DNA of 64,000 nucleotides from positions 186,001 through 250,000 of the forward strand of contig NZ_JALKAN010000002.1 in assembly GCF_023015965.1 (NCBI RefSeq), in the 5' to 3' direction. The notes below the pieces were generated by a model. The model was not told the DNA's origin. It ran no database searches and saw only the letters and a list, made by a program, of their open reading frames with translations. This DNA comes from Allomuricauda sp. F6463D (lineage in GTDB: Bacteria; Bacteroidota; Bacteroidia; Flavobacteriales; Flavobacteriaceae). Position numbers and translations under genes: made by a program. Below, one piece after another: positions 9,123-18,400 of this stretch (positions are counted from its first letter, which is position 1; every line of letters begins with the position of its first letter).

Positions 9123-9929
9123 ATGAAAGTATTGGTTATTGGCGCAGGTAACATGGGGCTTACCTATGCCACAGGTATGTCTAAGTCCAAATTGTTGAAA
9201 AAACGCAACATAATGGTCTTGGACAAGTCAAAAGAAAAGTTGGAAGAAGTGAATCAAATTGCTTATTTCGACGCTATTGACAGGATAGAAGACTGTGTAC
9301 CACAAGCAGATATTATTTTTTTAGCCGTAAAACCTTATCATGCCGAAGAACTTTTTCAACGCATGAAAAAACTGGTTAATCCAGAACAATTGTTCATTTC
9401 CATAATGGCAGGAGTTACCATCAATTATATCCAAGAATCCTTGGGAATCAAAAAAGTGGTCAGGGCTATGCCCAACTTACCGGCACAAGTTGGTAAGGGT
9501 CTCACAAGTTATGTTTCTGCCGAAGAGGTTTCAAGATTGGAACTGTTCATGGTGGAAGGCCTATTGGACACTACAGGAAAATCGCTCAGGGTGAAGAATG
9601 AAAAATTCATTGATGCATCCACTGGAATTTCCGGGAGTGGTCCGGCATACGTTTTTTACTTTATGCAAAGTATGATGGAAGCTGCACTGCAAATGGGCTT
9701 TTCCGAAAACGTTTCCAAAGTATTGGTGAGCCAAACTTTTACCGGTGCGGTAGAGTTGTTCAACCAGAACAGCCATAACCCCGATACTTGGATGGAAATG
9801 GTTGCCTCCAAAGGAGGAACAACCAGAGCTGCCTTGGACTCCATGGAAGACAACAATGTAAATGAATTAATCAAAGAAGCCGCCTTTGCAGCATTTGGAA
9901 GAGCTGTAGAACTTGGCGAAGAATACTAA
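9123..9929 (+). CDS. proC: Pyrroline-5-carboxylate reductase
   Basis: This enzyme catalyses the last step of proline synthesis, reducing 1-pyrroline-5-carboxylate with NAD(P)H in the cytoplasm. The N-terminal Rossmann motif is VIGAGNMG at 4-11. The family signatures GISGSGPAYVFYF and, near the C-terminus, SKGGTTRAALD are present. The length of 268 is normal. The three proline genes are consecutive here (proC, then proB after 2 bases, then proA overlapping by 1), so the entire pathway from glutamate is one operon. Confidence 0.97.
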   Translation: MKVLVIGAGNMGLTYATGMSKSKLLKKRNIMVLDKSKEKLEEVNQIAYFDAIDRIEDCVPQADIIFLAVKPYHAEELFQRMKKLVNPEQLFISIMAGVTINYIQESLGIKKVVRAMPNLPAQVGKGLTSYVSAEEVSRLELFMVEGLLDTTGKSLRVKNEKFIDASTGISGSGPAYVFYFMQSMMEAALQMGFSENVSKVLVSQTFTGAVELFNQNSHNPDTWMEMVASKGGTTRAALDSMEDNNVNELIKEAAFAAFGRAVELGEEY

Positions 9930-9931
9930 AT

Positions 9932-10708
9932 ATGTATAAACAACTAGTGGTCATCAAAGTAGGAACAAATGTGATGACCAACAAAGACAACAGAATTGTA
10001 AGACCTGTGCTCAATAATTTGGTACAACAAATTGCGGAGCTTTACGAAAGAGGCATCATAACCATCTTAGTATCCTCTGGATCGGTAATTGCCGGCAAGG
10101 AGGTATTGGGCAAAGCAAAAATCAAAGATAAAACGCAACGTAGGCAAGTGTATTCTGCCATTGGGCAACCCAGGATGATGAGGCATTATTACAACATCTT
10201 TAACGATTACGGTATGAAATGTGCCCAAGTATTGCCCACCAAAAGGGATTTTAACCCTGGGGTCCATAGAGACAATATGATTAACTGTCTTGTAGGCCTC
10301 CTTTCCGAAGGAGTAATACCGATTGCCAATGAAGATGATGCCGTTTCAGTATCCATGTCCATGTTTTCGGACAATGATGAACTCGCTACATTATTAGCAC
10401 AATTGATGAAGGCCGATAAGCTTATTATGATGACGGATATTGATGGGCTTTACGATGGACATCCAGATAAAAAAGACTCAAAGGTTATAAACAAAGTTGA
10501 ACCAAAAGAAGATCTGGACAAGTATATTGAAGAAGGAAACAAACAAGAAGGTGAAGGACGTGGTGGAATGGGTTCCAAATTAAATTATGCCCAAAAAGCG
10601 GCAGCTGCGAACATCCCCTCTTTTATTGTGAACGGAAAGAGAGAAAACGTACTCCTTGATATTATAGAAGGAAAGAATGTAGGAACAGAAGTTTCAAAAA
10701 CAGAGTAA
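9932..10708 (+). CDS. proB: Glutamate 5-kinase (no PUA domain)
   Basis: This enzyme phosphorylates glutamate to gamma-glutamyl phosphate, the first and feedback-inhibited step of proline synthesis. The amino-acid-kinase fold is complete, with VIKVGTNVMT near the N-terminus, SSGSVIAGKEVLG, NEDDAVS and the MMTDIDGLYDG motif. The protein has 258 residues and lacks the C-terminal PUA domain found in the 367-residue E. coli enzyme, as in many shorter homologues. Confidence 0.95.
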   Translation: MYKQLVVIKVGTNVMTNKDNRIVRPVLNNLVQQIAELYERGIITILVSSGSVIAGKEVLGKAKIKDKTQRRQVYSAIGQPRMMRHYYNIFNDYGMKCAQVLPTKRDFNPGVHRDNMINCLVGLLSEGVIPIANEDDAVSVSMSMFSDNDELATLLAQLMKADKLIMMTDIDGLYDGHPDKKDSKVINKVEPKEDLDKYIEEGNKQEGEGRGGMGSKLNYAQKAAAANIPSFIVNGKRENVLLDIIEGKNVGTEVSKTE

Positions 10709-11907
10709 TGAAATTATTAAATACAGATTTAAAAAATAAAGTTTTACAAGATATGGAGCGAATACTCGATGAAAATCGGGATGAGCTGCTCCAAGCAAAC
10801 CAAAAAGACCTGGACGCGTTCAATCGCGACGATCAGGCTTTGTACGACCGTTTGGTAGTTGACCAAAAAAAGGTTGACCAAATGATTCAGGCAGTTAAGG
10901 AGGTTCGTATACAGGAAGACCCTGTTAACAAGGAAATTTCCACAAGGGAACTGGACAATGGCTTGGAAATCATCAACCGAACAGCACCGTTCGGAACCAT
11001 TATGATTATATATGAGTCACGTCCAGATGTAACAGTAGAAGCTGCCGTACTTGCGTTCAAAGCGAATAACAAAATATTGCTCAAAGGAGGTAAAGAAGCC
11101 TATCATAGCAATAAAGCCCTTGTTAAGTTCTGGCACCAAGCATTGTCCGAAAATGGATTGCCAAAGGACTTTATCCAGTTCTTGGAAATGGACAGAACCC
11201 AGACACAGGAATTTTTAAGAAATCCAGACCAAGATTTGGACCTTATTGTTCCTCGTGGAGGTGAACGACTAATCGCTTTTGTAAAAGAGCATGCCAAATG
11301 TGCAGTTCTTATAAGCGGTCGGGGGAACAATTTCCTATATGTGCACAAAGAAGCGGACTGGGCAAAAAGTTTAAAAGTGATCCTAAATGCAAAAACCCAT
11401 AAAATTTCGGCCTGTAATGCTTTGGACAAAATTTTAATGGATACCCAAATTGAAGGTTATGAGGACAAGCTTAAGGAATTGAAGGAAGTACTCACACTGA
11501 ACAATGTCTCCATTATAGTGGACCCTATAGTTAAAAAGGTTCTGACTAATGAAGATACCATCACCGATAAAGCAATCTGGCAAGAAGAATTTTTGGCCAT
11601 GAAATGTGTGATCGGAGCAGCAAACAACATTGATGAAGCCATACAAATAATCAATAAAAACTCTGGCGGACACTCTGCTTCCATTATGACAGAGAACAAT
11701 GATGTGGCAAAGGTTTTTATGGAAAGTGTGGATTGTGCCGCAGTATATCAGAATGCCTCTACCCGATTCACCGATGGAGGTCAAATGGGGGTCGGAGCAG
11801 AACTGGCCATTAGCACCGATAAATTACACCACCGAGGTCCATTGGGCCTAAAACAATTGGTCACCAACAAATACTATGTATTTGGAGATGGACAAATAAG
11901 AGTGTAG
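10708..11907 (+). CDS. proA: Glutamate-5-semialdehyde dehydrogenase
   Basis: This enzyme reduces gamma-glutamyl phosphate to glutamate-5-semialdehyde with NADPH, the second step of proline synthesis. Family signs are IYESRPDVTVEAA, LKGGKEAYHSN, LIVPRGGERL and the catalytic-cysteine segment KISACNALDKIL. The length of 399 is close to the usual 410-420. The ATG overlaps the proB stop (TAATG), which suggests translational coupling. A terminator follows. Confidence 0.96.
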   Translation: MKLLNTDLKNKVLQDMERILDENRDELLQANQKDLDAFNRDDQALYDRLVVDQKKVDQMIQAVKEVRIQEDPVNKEISTRELDNGLEIINRTAPFGTIMIIYESRPDVTVEAAVLAFKANNKILLKGGKEAYHSNKALVKFWHQALSENGLPKDFIQFLEMDRTQTQEFLRNPDQDLDLIVPRGGERLIAFVKEHAKCAVLISGRGNNFLYVHKEADWAKSLKVILNAKTHKISACNALDKILMDTQIEGYEDKLKELKEVLTLNNVSIIVDPIVKKVLTNEDTITDKAIWQEEFLAMKCVIGAANNIDEAIQIINKNSGGHSASIMTENNDVAKVFMESVDCAAVYQNASTRFTDGGQMGVGAELAISTDKLHHRGPLGLKQLVTNKYYVFGDGQIRV

Positions 11908-11928
11908 ACCACATATAATATAAAGTAT

Positions 11929-11953
11929 AAAGGGGGCAAATTAGCCCCCTTTA
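11929..11953 (+). terminator. Terminator of the proCBA operon
   Basis: AAAGGGGGC pairs with GCCCCCTTT around a short loop (AAATTA) and is followed by TTTA. Confidence 0.85.
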
Positions 11954-12089
11954 TTTTATAAATAACTGTCTTTCTATTTTCTAAATCCTCCCTAAGACAT
12001 TAAAACCTTAATTTATTAACAATTTTCGCATCTTTTATTGGTCAAATTTTAAGAAAATATCTAGATTTATTACCTAAAATAGATTAAGT

Positions 12090-12416
12090 ATGGGAAAATT
12101 TGAGATTAAAACGGATAAAGCTGGTAAGTTCAGGTTTAATTTAAAAGCTGGTAACGGCCAAGTAATTTTAAGCAGTCAGGGATATTCATCCAAAGATGCT
12201 TGCGAAAACGGGATCGAATCTGTAAAAAAACATTCACAGGACGATAAGTATTTTGAAAGAAACAAAGCAAAGGATGGAAGTCCATTCTTCAACCTAAAAG
12301 CTTCCAACGGACAAGTTATAGGTAATAGCGAAATGTATTCTAGTGATTCGGCCATGGAAAACGGTGTTGCCTCTGTAAAAAAGAATGCACCGGATGCGTC
12401 TGTGGAAGAAGTTTAA
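12090..12416 (+). CDS. YegP family protein (two DUF1508 repeats)
   Basis: This 108-residue protein consists of two DUF1508 repeats. Each has the pattern F-x-L-K-A-x-N-G-Q-V-I followed by YSS and a helix ending SVKK (FNLKAGNGQVI at about 17-27 and FNLKASNGQVI at about 67-77). Members are small soluble proteins of unknown function, common in Bacteroidota and proteobacteria. It is monocistronic, with a possible promoter (TTG at 12038 and TAGATTTA at 12062) and its own terminator. Confidence 0.85.
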   Translation: MGKFEIKTDKAGKFRFNLKAGNGQVILSSQGYSSKDACENGIESVKKHSQDDKYFERNKAKDGSPFFNLKASNGQVIGNSEMYSSDSAMENGVASVKKNAPDASVEEV

Positions 12417-12442
12417 AAAACTATACCATTCATTAAATATAG

Positions 12443-12468
12443 AACAGCCCTAAGGGCTGTTTTTTTTG
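12443..12468 (+). terminator. Terminator after the YegP-like gene
   Basis: AACAGCCC pairs with GGGCTGTT around a 3-base loop and is followed by a run of T. Confidence 0.9.
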
Positions 12469-12501
12469 CTTGTTTTTTTCCTTCCTCAAATCAAAACGGC
12501 C

Positions 12502-12569
12502 ATTCGTTAGTTCAAATAAGTCATCCGTTAATCGGGGTACTTTTATTCCATATATTGCTATTATGTTTG
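12502..12569 (+). promoter_or_regulatory. Putative LytTR site and -7 element, copy 1 (drives candidate sRNA)
   Basis: The direct repeats ATTCGTTAGTT (12502-12512) and ATCCGTTAATC (12523-12533) have a 21-bp period. After 28 bases comes TATGTTTG (12562-12569), a full -7 match, with no TTG at -33. Three other promoters in the window share this arrangement. A direct repeat two helical turns apart is the known binding pattern of LytTR regulators, and one is encoded at 25230. That the two are linked is inference. Confidence 0.65.
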
Positions 12570-12574
12570 TCCTG

Positions 12575-12736
12575 CAATCAAAGCGTTACACAATTGAAAA
12601 ATCAAGATCAATTTTTAACGTATGCACATATAGCAATTCACTTTTGAAGACTGTTGGTCATTAAAGTGTTTAGTTTAGTTGAGGTTTCCGTTACGCCAAG
12701 GAATTTTAAAATTCCTTGGTTGTAATGGTTTTTTTG
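12575..12736 (+). ncRNA. Candidate small RNA
   Basis: A predicted start about 6 bases after the -7 element (12562-12569) and a strong terminator at 12689-12735 would give an RNA of roughly 160 bases. No convincing gene lies between: the only ATG-started frame of any length begins inside the promoter (12563). The next gene is 170 bases past the terminator and has its own promoter. No known RNA family was recognised. Confidence 0.45.
12689..12735 (+). terminator. Long terminator hairpin of the candidate small RNA
   Basis: CCAAGGAATTTT and AAAATTCCTTGG form a perfect inverted repeat (12696-12719). The stem is extended by CCGTTAC with GTAATGG across a small bulge, and a T run follows. Confidence 0.75.
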
Positions 12737-12806
12737 TTTTTATATCCAACTATTATTAAGTAGGATTTTTCCGATAGCATAAAAAAAACATATACTCAAT
12801 TCACCC

Positions 12807-12874
12807 ATCCATCAATTCATAAGCCCGATTCGTTTATTAGCATCTAAATAGCATTATTATTTATGTTCTATTTG
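12807..12874 (+). promoter_or_regulatory. Putative LytTR site and -7 element, copy 2 (OmpA-family gene)
   Basis: The half-sites ATCCATCAATT (12807-12817) and ATTCGTTTATT (12828-12838) are 21 bp apart. TCTATTTG (12867-12874), a near match to -7, starts 28 bases after the second. The next gene starts 35 bases downstream. No -33 TTG is seen. Confidence 0.6.
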
Positions 12875-12908
12875 TGTTTTCAAAAACATGAAACCCAAAT
12901 AGTAGAAT

Positions 12909-15071
12909 ATGAAAAATAAAATAATGTATTTAAGAAAACTAGTTATAGGTTTATTACTAGTTTCTACCATCAATGTAATCCAATCTCAATCTTACATTGG
13001 ATTTTTAGAAGATAATTATAACGGTGTTCATGGAATTATATCTAACCCTGCCAACATTGCAGACTCCAGACTAAAAATGGATATAAACTTAGCAGGAATA
13101 AGCGCCCTCTATGGTAACGATTATATCGGATTTAATTTAAGCGATGCTTTTGCCGATTACAGCTCTGTTTTTGATAATGCTGAGACGTACCCATCAATAG
13201 ACAACTTTTTGGCCTTTAATATAGATGTTATGGGCCCATCCGTAATGCTCAGCATCAATGAGAAAAGCTCTCTTGCTATTTTTACCCGTGGAAGGGGGGT
13301 TTTTAATTTAAATGAAGCTAACGGTTACCTTTTGGAAAAGGAAGGCGGTTTTAATGAAAATGAAGATTTCAATCTAGTGGAAAATAGTATATATGGCTCT
13401 TTTACTGCTTGGGGTGAAATTGGAGCAACTTATGCCAGAGTACTTTTAAATGATGAAGAACATTTTTTAAAAGGTGGACTCACAGGAAAAGTACTTCAAG
13501 GTATAGGTAATGTTTATATAGATGGTACCGGAATTTCAGTAGACTATAATGCTGGTGCAAGAGAAGTAACCACAACAGGGGAAATACGACTTGGTGATAC
13601 CGGTAATATCGATGAAAATGGGAATACAGGAGAAGCCCTAGACCTTGACAATGGTTTTGGAATAGGTGGAGATATCGGATTCGTCTATGAGTGGAGGCCA
13701 AATCATGCCCGTTACACTAAAATGAAAAGTGATGGGAGTAGCGTTGATGATAGAGGAGCTAATAAATACAAATTAAAGTTGGGTCTTTCCATTACTGATC
13801 TAGGAAAAATATTGGACGTAAAAGGTACCGATCGTTTGTATAATCTTAATAAAATTCAAGATATTGATAATTTCGACGGAGATGTTTTGGAAGAAGCATT
13901 GTTGGACAACTTTGATCAAATATCGAGCACACAATCCAGAGACTATATATTACCCACAGCATTGCACACCAATGCAGACTTAAGTCTAAGCTCCAAATTT
14001 TATCTCAATCTTAATGCAGATATTTCACTTACATCCAAAACCAAAGCAAACACCGGAAGTATATTAAACCAGTATAGGCTTACCCCTCGCTACGAAACCA
14101 AATGGTTGGCCGTTTACTCACCTATCAGTCTTTTGAGCGGAGTAGGTTTTCAATGGGGTGCAGGATTTAGACTAGGGCCTATTTATATGGGGTCAGGTTC
14201 TGTTTTATCTTCAATAATAGGCAAAGACACTAAGGGTCTTGATTTATATGCTGGTGCAAAAATTCCGATATATCAAAGTAAGTTACGAGATAAGGATAAT
14301 GATGGCATAATCAACAAAGAGGACAACTGTCCCGATATCGCCGGGCCTATTGAAAACCAAGGATGTCCCTGGAAAGATTCTGATGATGATGGAATATTGG
14401 ATAAAGATGATGATTGCCCAGATCAAGCGGGCCCAGAAGAAAATAATGGATGTCCATGGAAAGATTCTGATGCAGATGGTATTTTGGACAAAGATGATGA
14501 GTGTCCAGAAACTCCAGGTTTAAAACTATTTAATGGATGTCCAGATACCGATGGTGATAGCATAGAAGATCGAAAAGATCGTTGCCCTGAAATTCCAGGT
14601 AAAGTAGAATATTCCGGATGCCCAGATACCGATGGTGACAGCTTACCAGATATTGATGACGATTGTCCAGAACTAGCAGGACCAATAAGCAATAATGGTT
14701 GTCCGGAAGTAACACAAGAAGTGCAAAAACAACTGAACGATTATGCGAAAACAATTTTGTTCGATACTGGAAAAGCCACTATTAAAACAGAATCTGTATC
14801 GACAATGGTAGATATCATTCAAATATTGAACGAATATCCAACAGCCAAATTCACTGTAGAAGGTCATACAGATAGTGTGGGTAGTAGCAACAGCAACCAA
14901 AAGCTTTCCGAAGACAGGGCTAATGCTGTGTTGAATTTCTTGATAAATGAAGGCATATCCAACAACAGATTGACTGCACTTGGATATGGTGAAGAAAAAC
15001 CAATAGCATCCAATGCAACAAGAGACGGGAGACAACAAAACAGAAGGGTAGAAATCAATTTGATCAAATAA
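12909..15071 (+). CDS. OmpA-family outer-membrane protein with thrombospondin type 3 repeats (DUF5723-like)
   Basis: This 720-residue protein has a signal peptide (to about residue 27, ending NVIQSQ) and a long beta-rich region resembling DUF5723 outer-membrane proteins. Next come five calcium-binding-type thrombospondin 3 repeats at about 460-600 (DNDGIINKEDNCPD pattern). From about 613 there is an OmpA/MotB peptidoglycan-binding domain with FTVEGHTDSVGS and RANAV. It probably sits in the outer membrane and holds it to the cell wall. It has its own inferred LytTR-dependent promoter and its own terminator. An ATG 15 bases downstream is an alternative start. Confidence 0.88.
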   Translation: MKNKIMYLRKLVIGLLLVSTINVIQSQSYIGFLEDNYNGVHGIISNPANIADSRLKMDINLAGISALYGNDYIGFNLSDAFADYSSVFDNAETYPSIDNFLAFNIDVMGPSVMLSINEKSSLAIFTRGRGVFNLNEANGYLLEKEGGFNENEDFNLVENSIYGSFTAWGEIGATYARVLLNDEEHFLKGGLTGKVLQGIGNVYIDGTGISVDYNAGAREVTTTGEIRLGDTGNIDENGNTGEALDLDNGFGIGGDIGFVYEWRPNHARYTKMKSDGSSVDDRGANKYKLKLGLSITDLGKILDVKGTDRLYNLNKIQDIDNFDGDVLEEALLDNFDQISSTQSRDYILPTALHTNADLSLSSKFYLNLNADISLTSKTKANTGSILNQYRLTPRYETKWLAVYSPISLLSGVGFQWGAGFRLGPIYMGSGSVLSSIIGKDTKGLDLYAGAKIPIYQSKLRDKDNDGIINKEDNCPDIAGPIENQGCPWKDSDDDGILDKDDDCPDQAGPEENNGCPWKDSDADGILDKDDECPETPGLKLFNGCPDTDGDSIEDRKDRCPEIPGKVEYSGCPDTDGDSLPDIDDDCPELAGPISNNGCPEVTQEVQKQLNDYAKTILFDTGKATIKTESVSTMVDIIQILNEYPTAKFTVEGHTDSVGSSNSNQKLSEDRANAVLNFLINEGISNNRLTALGYGEEKPIASNATRDGRQQNRRVEINLIK

Positions 15072-15148
15072 CCATTCTTAACAAATATTGTATGTAAGAA
15101 CTAGGTTTAGTGTAACTCTCGAGTTCCTATTACACGTTAGATGGTTCG

Positions 15149-15176
15149 GCCACCAAGAAAACTTGGTGGCTTTTTT
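15149..15176 (+). terminator. Terminator after the OmpA-family gene
   Basis: A perfect 9-bp stem (GCCACCAAG with CTTGGTGGC), AAAA loop and T run. Confidence 0.92.
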
Positions 15177-15301
15177 ATGAGTATTCCATTACAAGAGTTG
15201 TTCAATTACAAATACTTATAGTGCATTTTATTTATGAATAAACTTACAAAAATGTTGTTTTCCAAAACAAGTGATTTCTCATCTATAAACTAATTAGGGG
15301 C

Positions 15302-15368
15302 ATTCGTCAATTCTAAAGCATCACTCGTTAATTAAGGGGTAATTATTTAAGACATAGTTCTTTATTTT
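15302..15368 (+). promoter_or_regulatory. Putative LytTR site and -7 element, copy 3 (T9SS cargo operon)
   Basis: ATTCGTCAATT (15302-15312) and ACTCGTTAATT (15323-15333) are 21 bp apart. A weak -7 (TTTATTTT, 15361-15368) starts 27 bases after the second half-site. The rest of the gap from 15177 to 15431 is AT-rich and shows no gene. Confidence 0.6.
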
Positions 15369-15431
15369 ATATAACCAAATCTTACCTGTTATACTCTTTT
15401 CAAGAAAACAACAGAATAAAATCAATTGCTT

Positions 15432-18400
15432 ATGATGGTATTTTTACTCAAATTTTTCCTAGGACATAAACTTGGAAGAGAGTTCTCAGCAAAAAAAAAT
15501 CAAATCTTTTTCTGTTGCACAATAGTATTGTTTACTTTACTAGTATCGCAACAAGCAACTGGACAGCATGTAGATACTTGGCTAACTGCGGACAGAGCGG
15601 TAAACTCACCACCTCTTCCCTCTCCAGGGCAACTCCAACTGTTTACCCCATTGCCTCCTGCCGACGGTACTCCGGTAACAACATGGTACGATTTTATCGA
15701 CTTTACCGAACAAGATGCAGTGAGGCACCCTTTAAATCCAGCCGATTACCCTTTGGCTCCTCCTGCAGGTTTTCAACATTCGTTTGGAGCTCCTCCTTTT
15801 CTTACTCCTGTTGGGTCAGTACCAGGAATACCCACTTTAAGAAGAAACGTATTTAATTTTAACCCTGCAATAGAATTTGATGGCAGTGGAAATGGGCAAG
15901 CACTTCATTTTCGATCAGATTCTAGAAGCGAAACCACAATTTTCATCGTGTTCCGTGCGCAAGGAGCAGGTAATTCCGCAGAAACTCAAAGATTACTTTT
16001 TGGAGGCGATATAGAAACACACCATAACTCCACCACCAATCTATCTTTGGGTGTTTCGGATGGTAATCGCTTTTCAGTGGGAAGAACATGGGCTGGTGTA
16101 GGCACTTATTTTCAAGGCGGTGGAATAGACCTACTTGGAGAACCAACTGTGGGAGTCTTTGTACGGGATATTGACCCTTTGAGCTTTGAAGAAGAAAATC
16201 TTATAACAAAGGTAAATGGACTCAACGACATCAATACCTCAAGAAATCACGCACTTGCCGCAGATGACCTTTATTTATACAATAGGTTGGGCAAACATTT
16301 TAACAACAATGATTCCAATGCAAATCTTACTGGAGATATAGCAGAAATTCTTGTGGCCGATGGATCATTAGATGCTAATTCTATTCAAAGAGTAGAAAGT
16401 TATTTGGCCATAAAGTATGGAATAACATTAAACACTACAGGACAATTAGGCAGTATAGTAGGTAACCAAGGGTATAATTATTTGGCAGCAGATGGCACCA
16501 TTATATGGAATATAGACCCAACATATCAATATGATATTTCGGGTATTGGTAAAGATAGATATGAAGATTTTGATGCAGGACTACCGGGTACACAAGGAGA
16601 CCTTAAATTAAGGTACAATTTCTATCAACGCATATCTAAAAGTGTAAATACAGAAGCAAGGGTAACAATATCCACAAACTCCAATTTTACAACAGATAAT
16701 CTTGATAATTCAAGAACATCAATAGATACAGGCCCTTCTTCATTCTCCTACGACCATAATTATCTTTTATGGGGAAACGATCACGCCAGTATAGCTTTGA
16801 CCAACATCGAACTACCTATTTCTGGGGGTATTACCGAAAGAATTTCTAGAGAATGGAGAGTACAATCTACCCAAACCCCAGGGCGAACACCCATATCCGG
16901 AGTAAGTATTCGAATGGATCTTTCAAGTTCCGGTGACCTTCCAAATGAAGCTTGTCGCATACAACTCATGATAGATAGAGATGGAGATGGCGATTTCACT
17001 ACTGGGCCTATCGATTTTGTAACAGCTACAAACGTAGTAGGCACGGATGTCTTTTTTGACAATGTTGATTTTGATCACCTAGACGTATTTTCGATTGGTC
17101 TAATAGAGGTTCCTGAGCTCGACGAGCCCGCAGAAGATGATGTTGTGGTTTGCGACGAGTATGAACTACCCCCTATCTCGGGGAACAACCTGACCGGCAA
17201 CGAGGCTTATTTCACCCAACCCGACGGCAACGGGACAGAGTATGCCCCAGGGGATATTATCGCCTATGCGGACTACTCTCCTGGCGACTACCCCTTGACA
17301 CTCTACATCTATGACGAAACGGGAACCACGCCCAACTGCTTTGACGAGAAGAGTTTCGAGCTTACCATAACAGCCAACGCAACAGCAGATGCAGGGTCCG
17401 ACGAGACCATCTGCCAGGGAGATGACCTGGACCTCGCCCTATCCACCACCGTCCCTACCGCATCCGGGCAGGACGACCTGGCATGGAGCAGCGCAGGGGA
17501 CGGGTCCTTTGACGACAGTACCATCCTGACCCCCGTATACACCCCCGGACCCAACGACATCATCGCCGGGAACGTGGTGCTCACACTGGAGGCCACCAGC
17601 ACCAACTGCGGCGACGCACAGGACACCATGACACTGACCATAACAGCCAACGCAACAGCAGATGCAGGGTCCGACGAGACCATCTGCCAGGGAGATGACC
17701 TGGACCTCGCCCTATCCACCACCGTCCCTACCGCATCCGGGCAGGACGACCTGGCATGGAGCAGCGCAGGGGACGGGTCCTTTGACGACAGTACCATCCT
17801 GACCCCCGTATACACCCCCGGACCCAACGACATCATCGCCGGGAACGTGGTGCTCACACTGGAGGCCACCAGCACCAACTGCGGCGACGCACAGGACACC
17901 ATGACACTGACCATAACAGCCAACGCAACAGCAGGGGACGACAGCGTCATTGCCATCTGCGAGGGGGATATTCTGACAGATGCGGATCTTTTCGCCCAAC
18001 TCGGAGGCAACCCTGATATCGGGGGAACATGGAGCCCTGCCTTCGTAGGAGCCGGGGTCTACACTTATACCGTAGCTGCAATAGCTCCGTGTACCACCAA
18101 TGCCACCGCACAGGTTACTGTGACCCAACAGCCAAATGCTGGCAATGATGCAGTCTTATATATTTGTCAAGGTGATACCATCACTGCGGCGGACCTTTTC
18201 AACGCACTTGGGGGAACACCTCATAATGGAGGAGACTGGAGTCCAGCTCCCATGGGGGCTGGCGTGTACACCTATACCATAGCTGCAGACGGAAACTGTT
18301 CCACCTCTACAATGGCACAGGTTACGGTAATTGAAGAAAACTTGGGAGCATCAGTAGATCCCGTCTATTACTGCAATGAGAACAACCTCCCCTCGAATTC

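Noticed and set aside
12470..12664. 64-codon frame overlapping the candidate small RNA
   Set aside because: It spans the terminator tail, the putative regulator site and the -7 element, so it cannot be translated from that promoter.
17364..17933. Tandem repeat considered as a CRISPR array or mobile element
   Set aside because: The units are adjacent without spacers, keep the reading frame and have no terminal inverted repeats or transposase. It is a protein-domain duplication.
17309..18128. Minus-strand frames with repeated Val/Ser-rich protein
   Set aside because: They mirror the tandem repeat of the cargo gene. The repeat keeps every frame open, so length is not evidence of coding.
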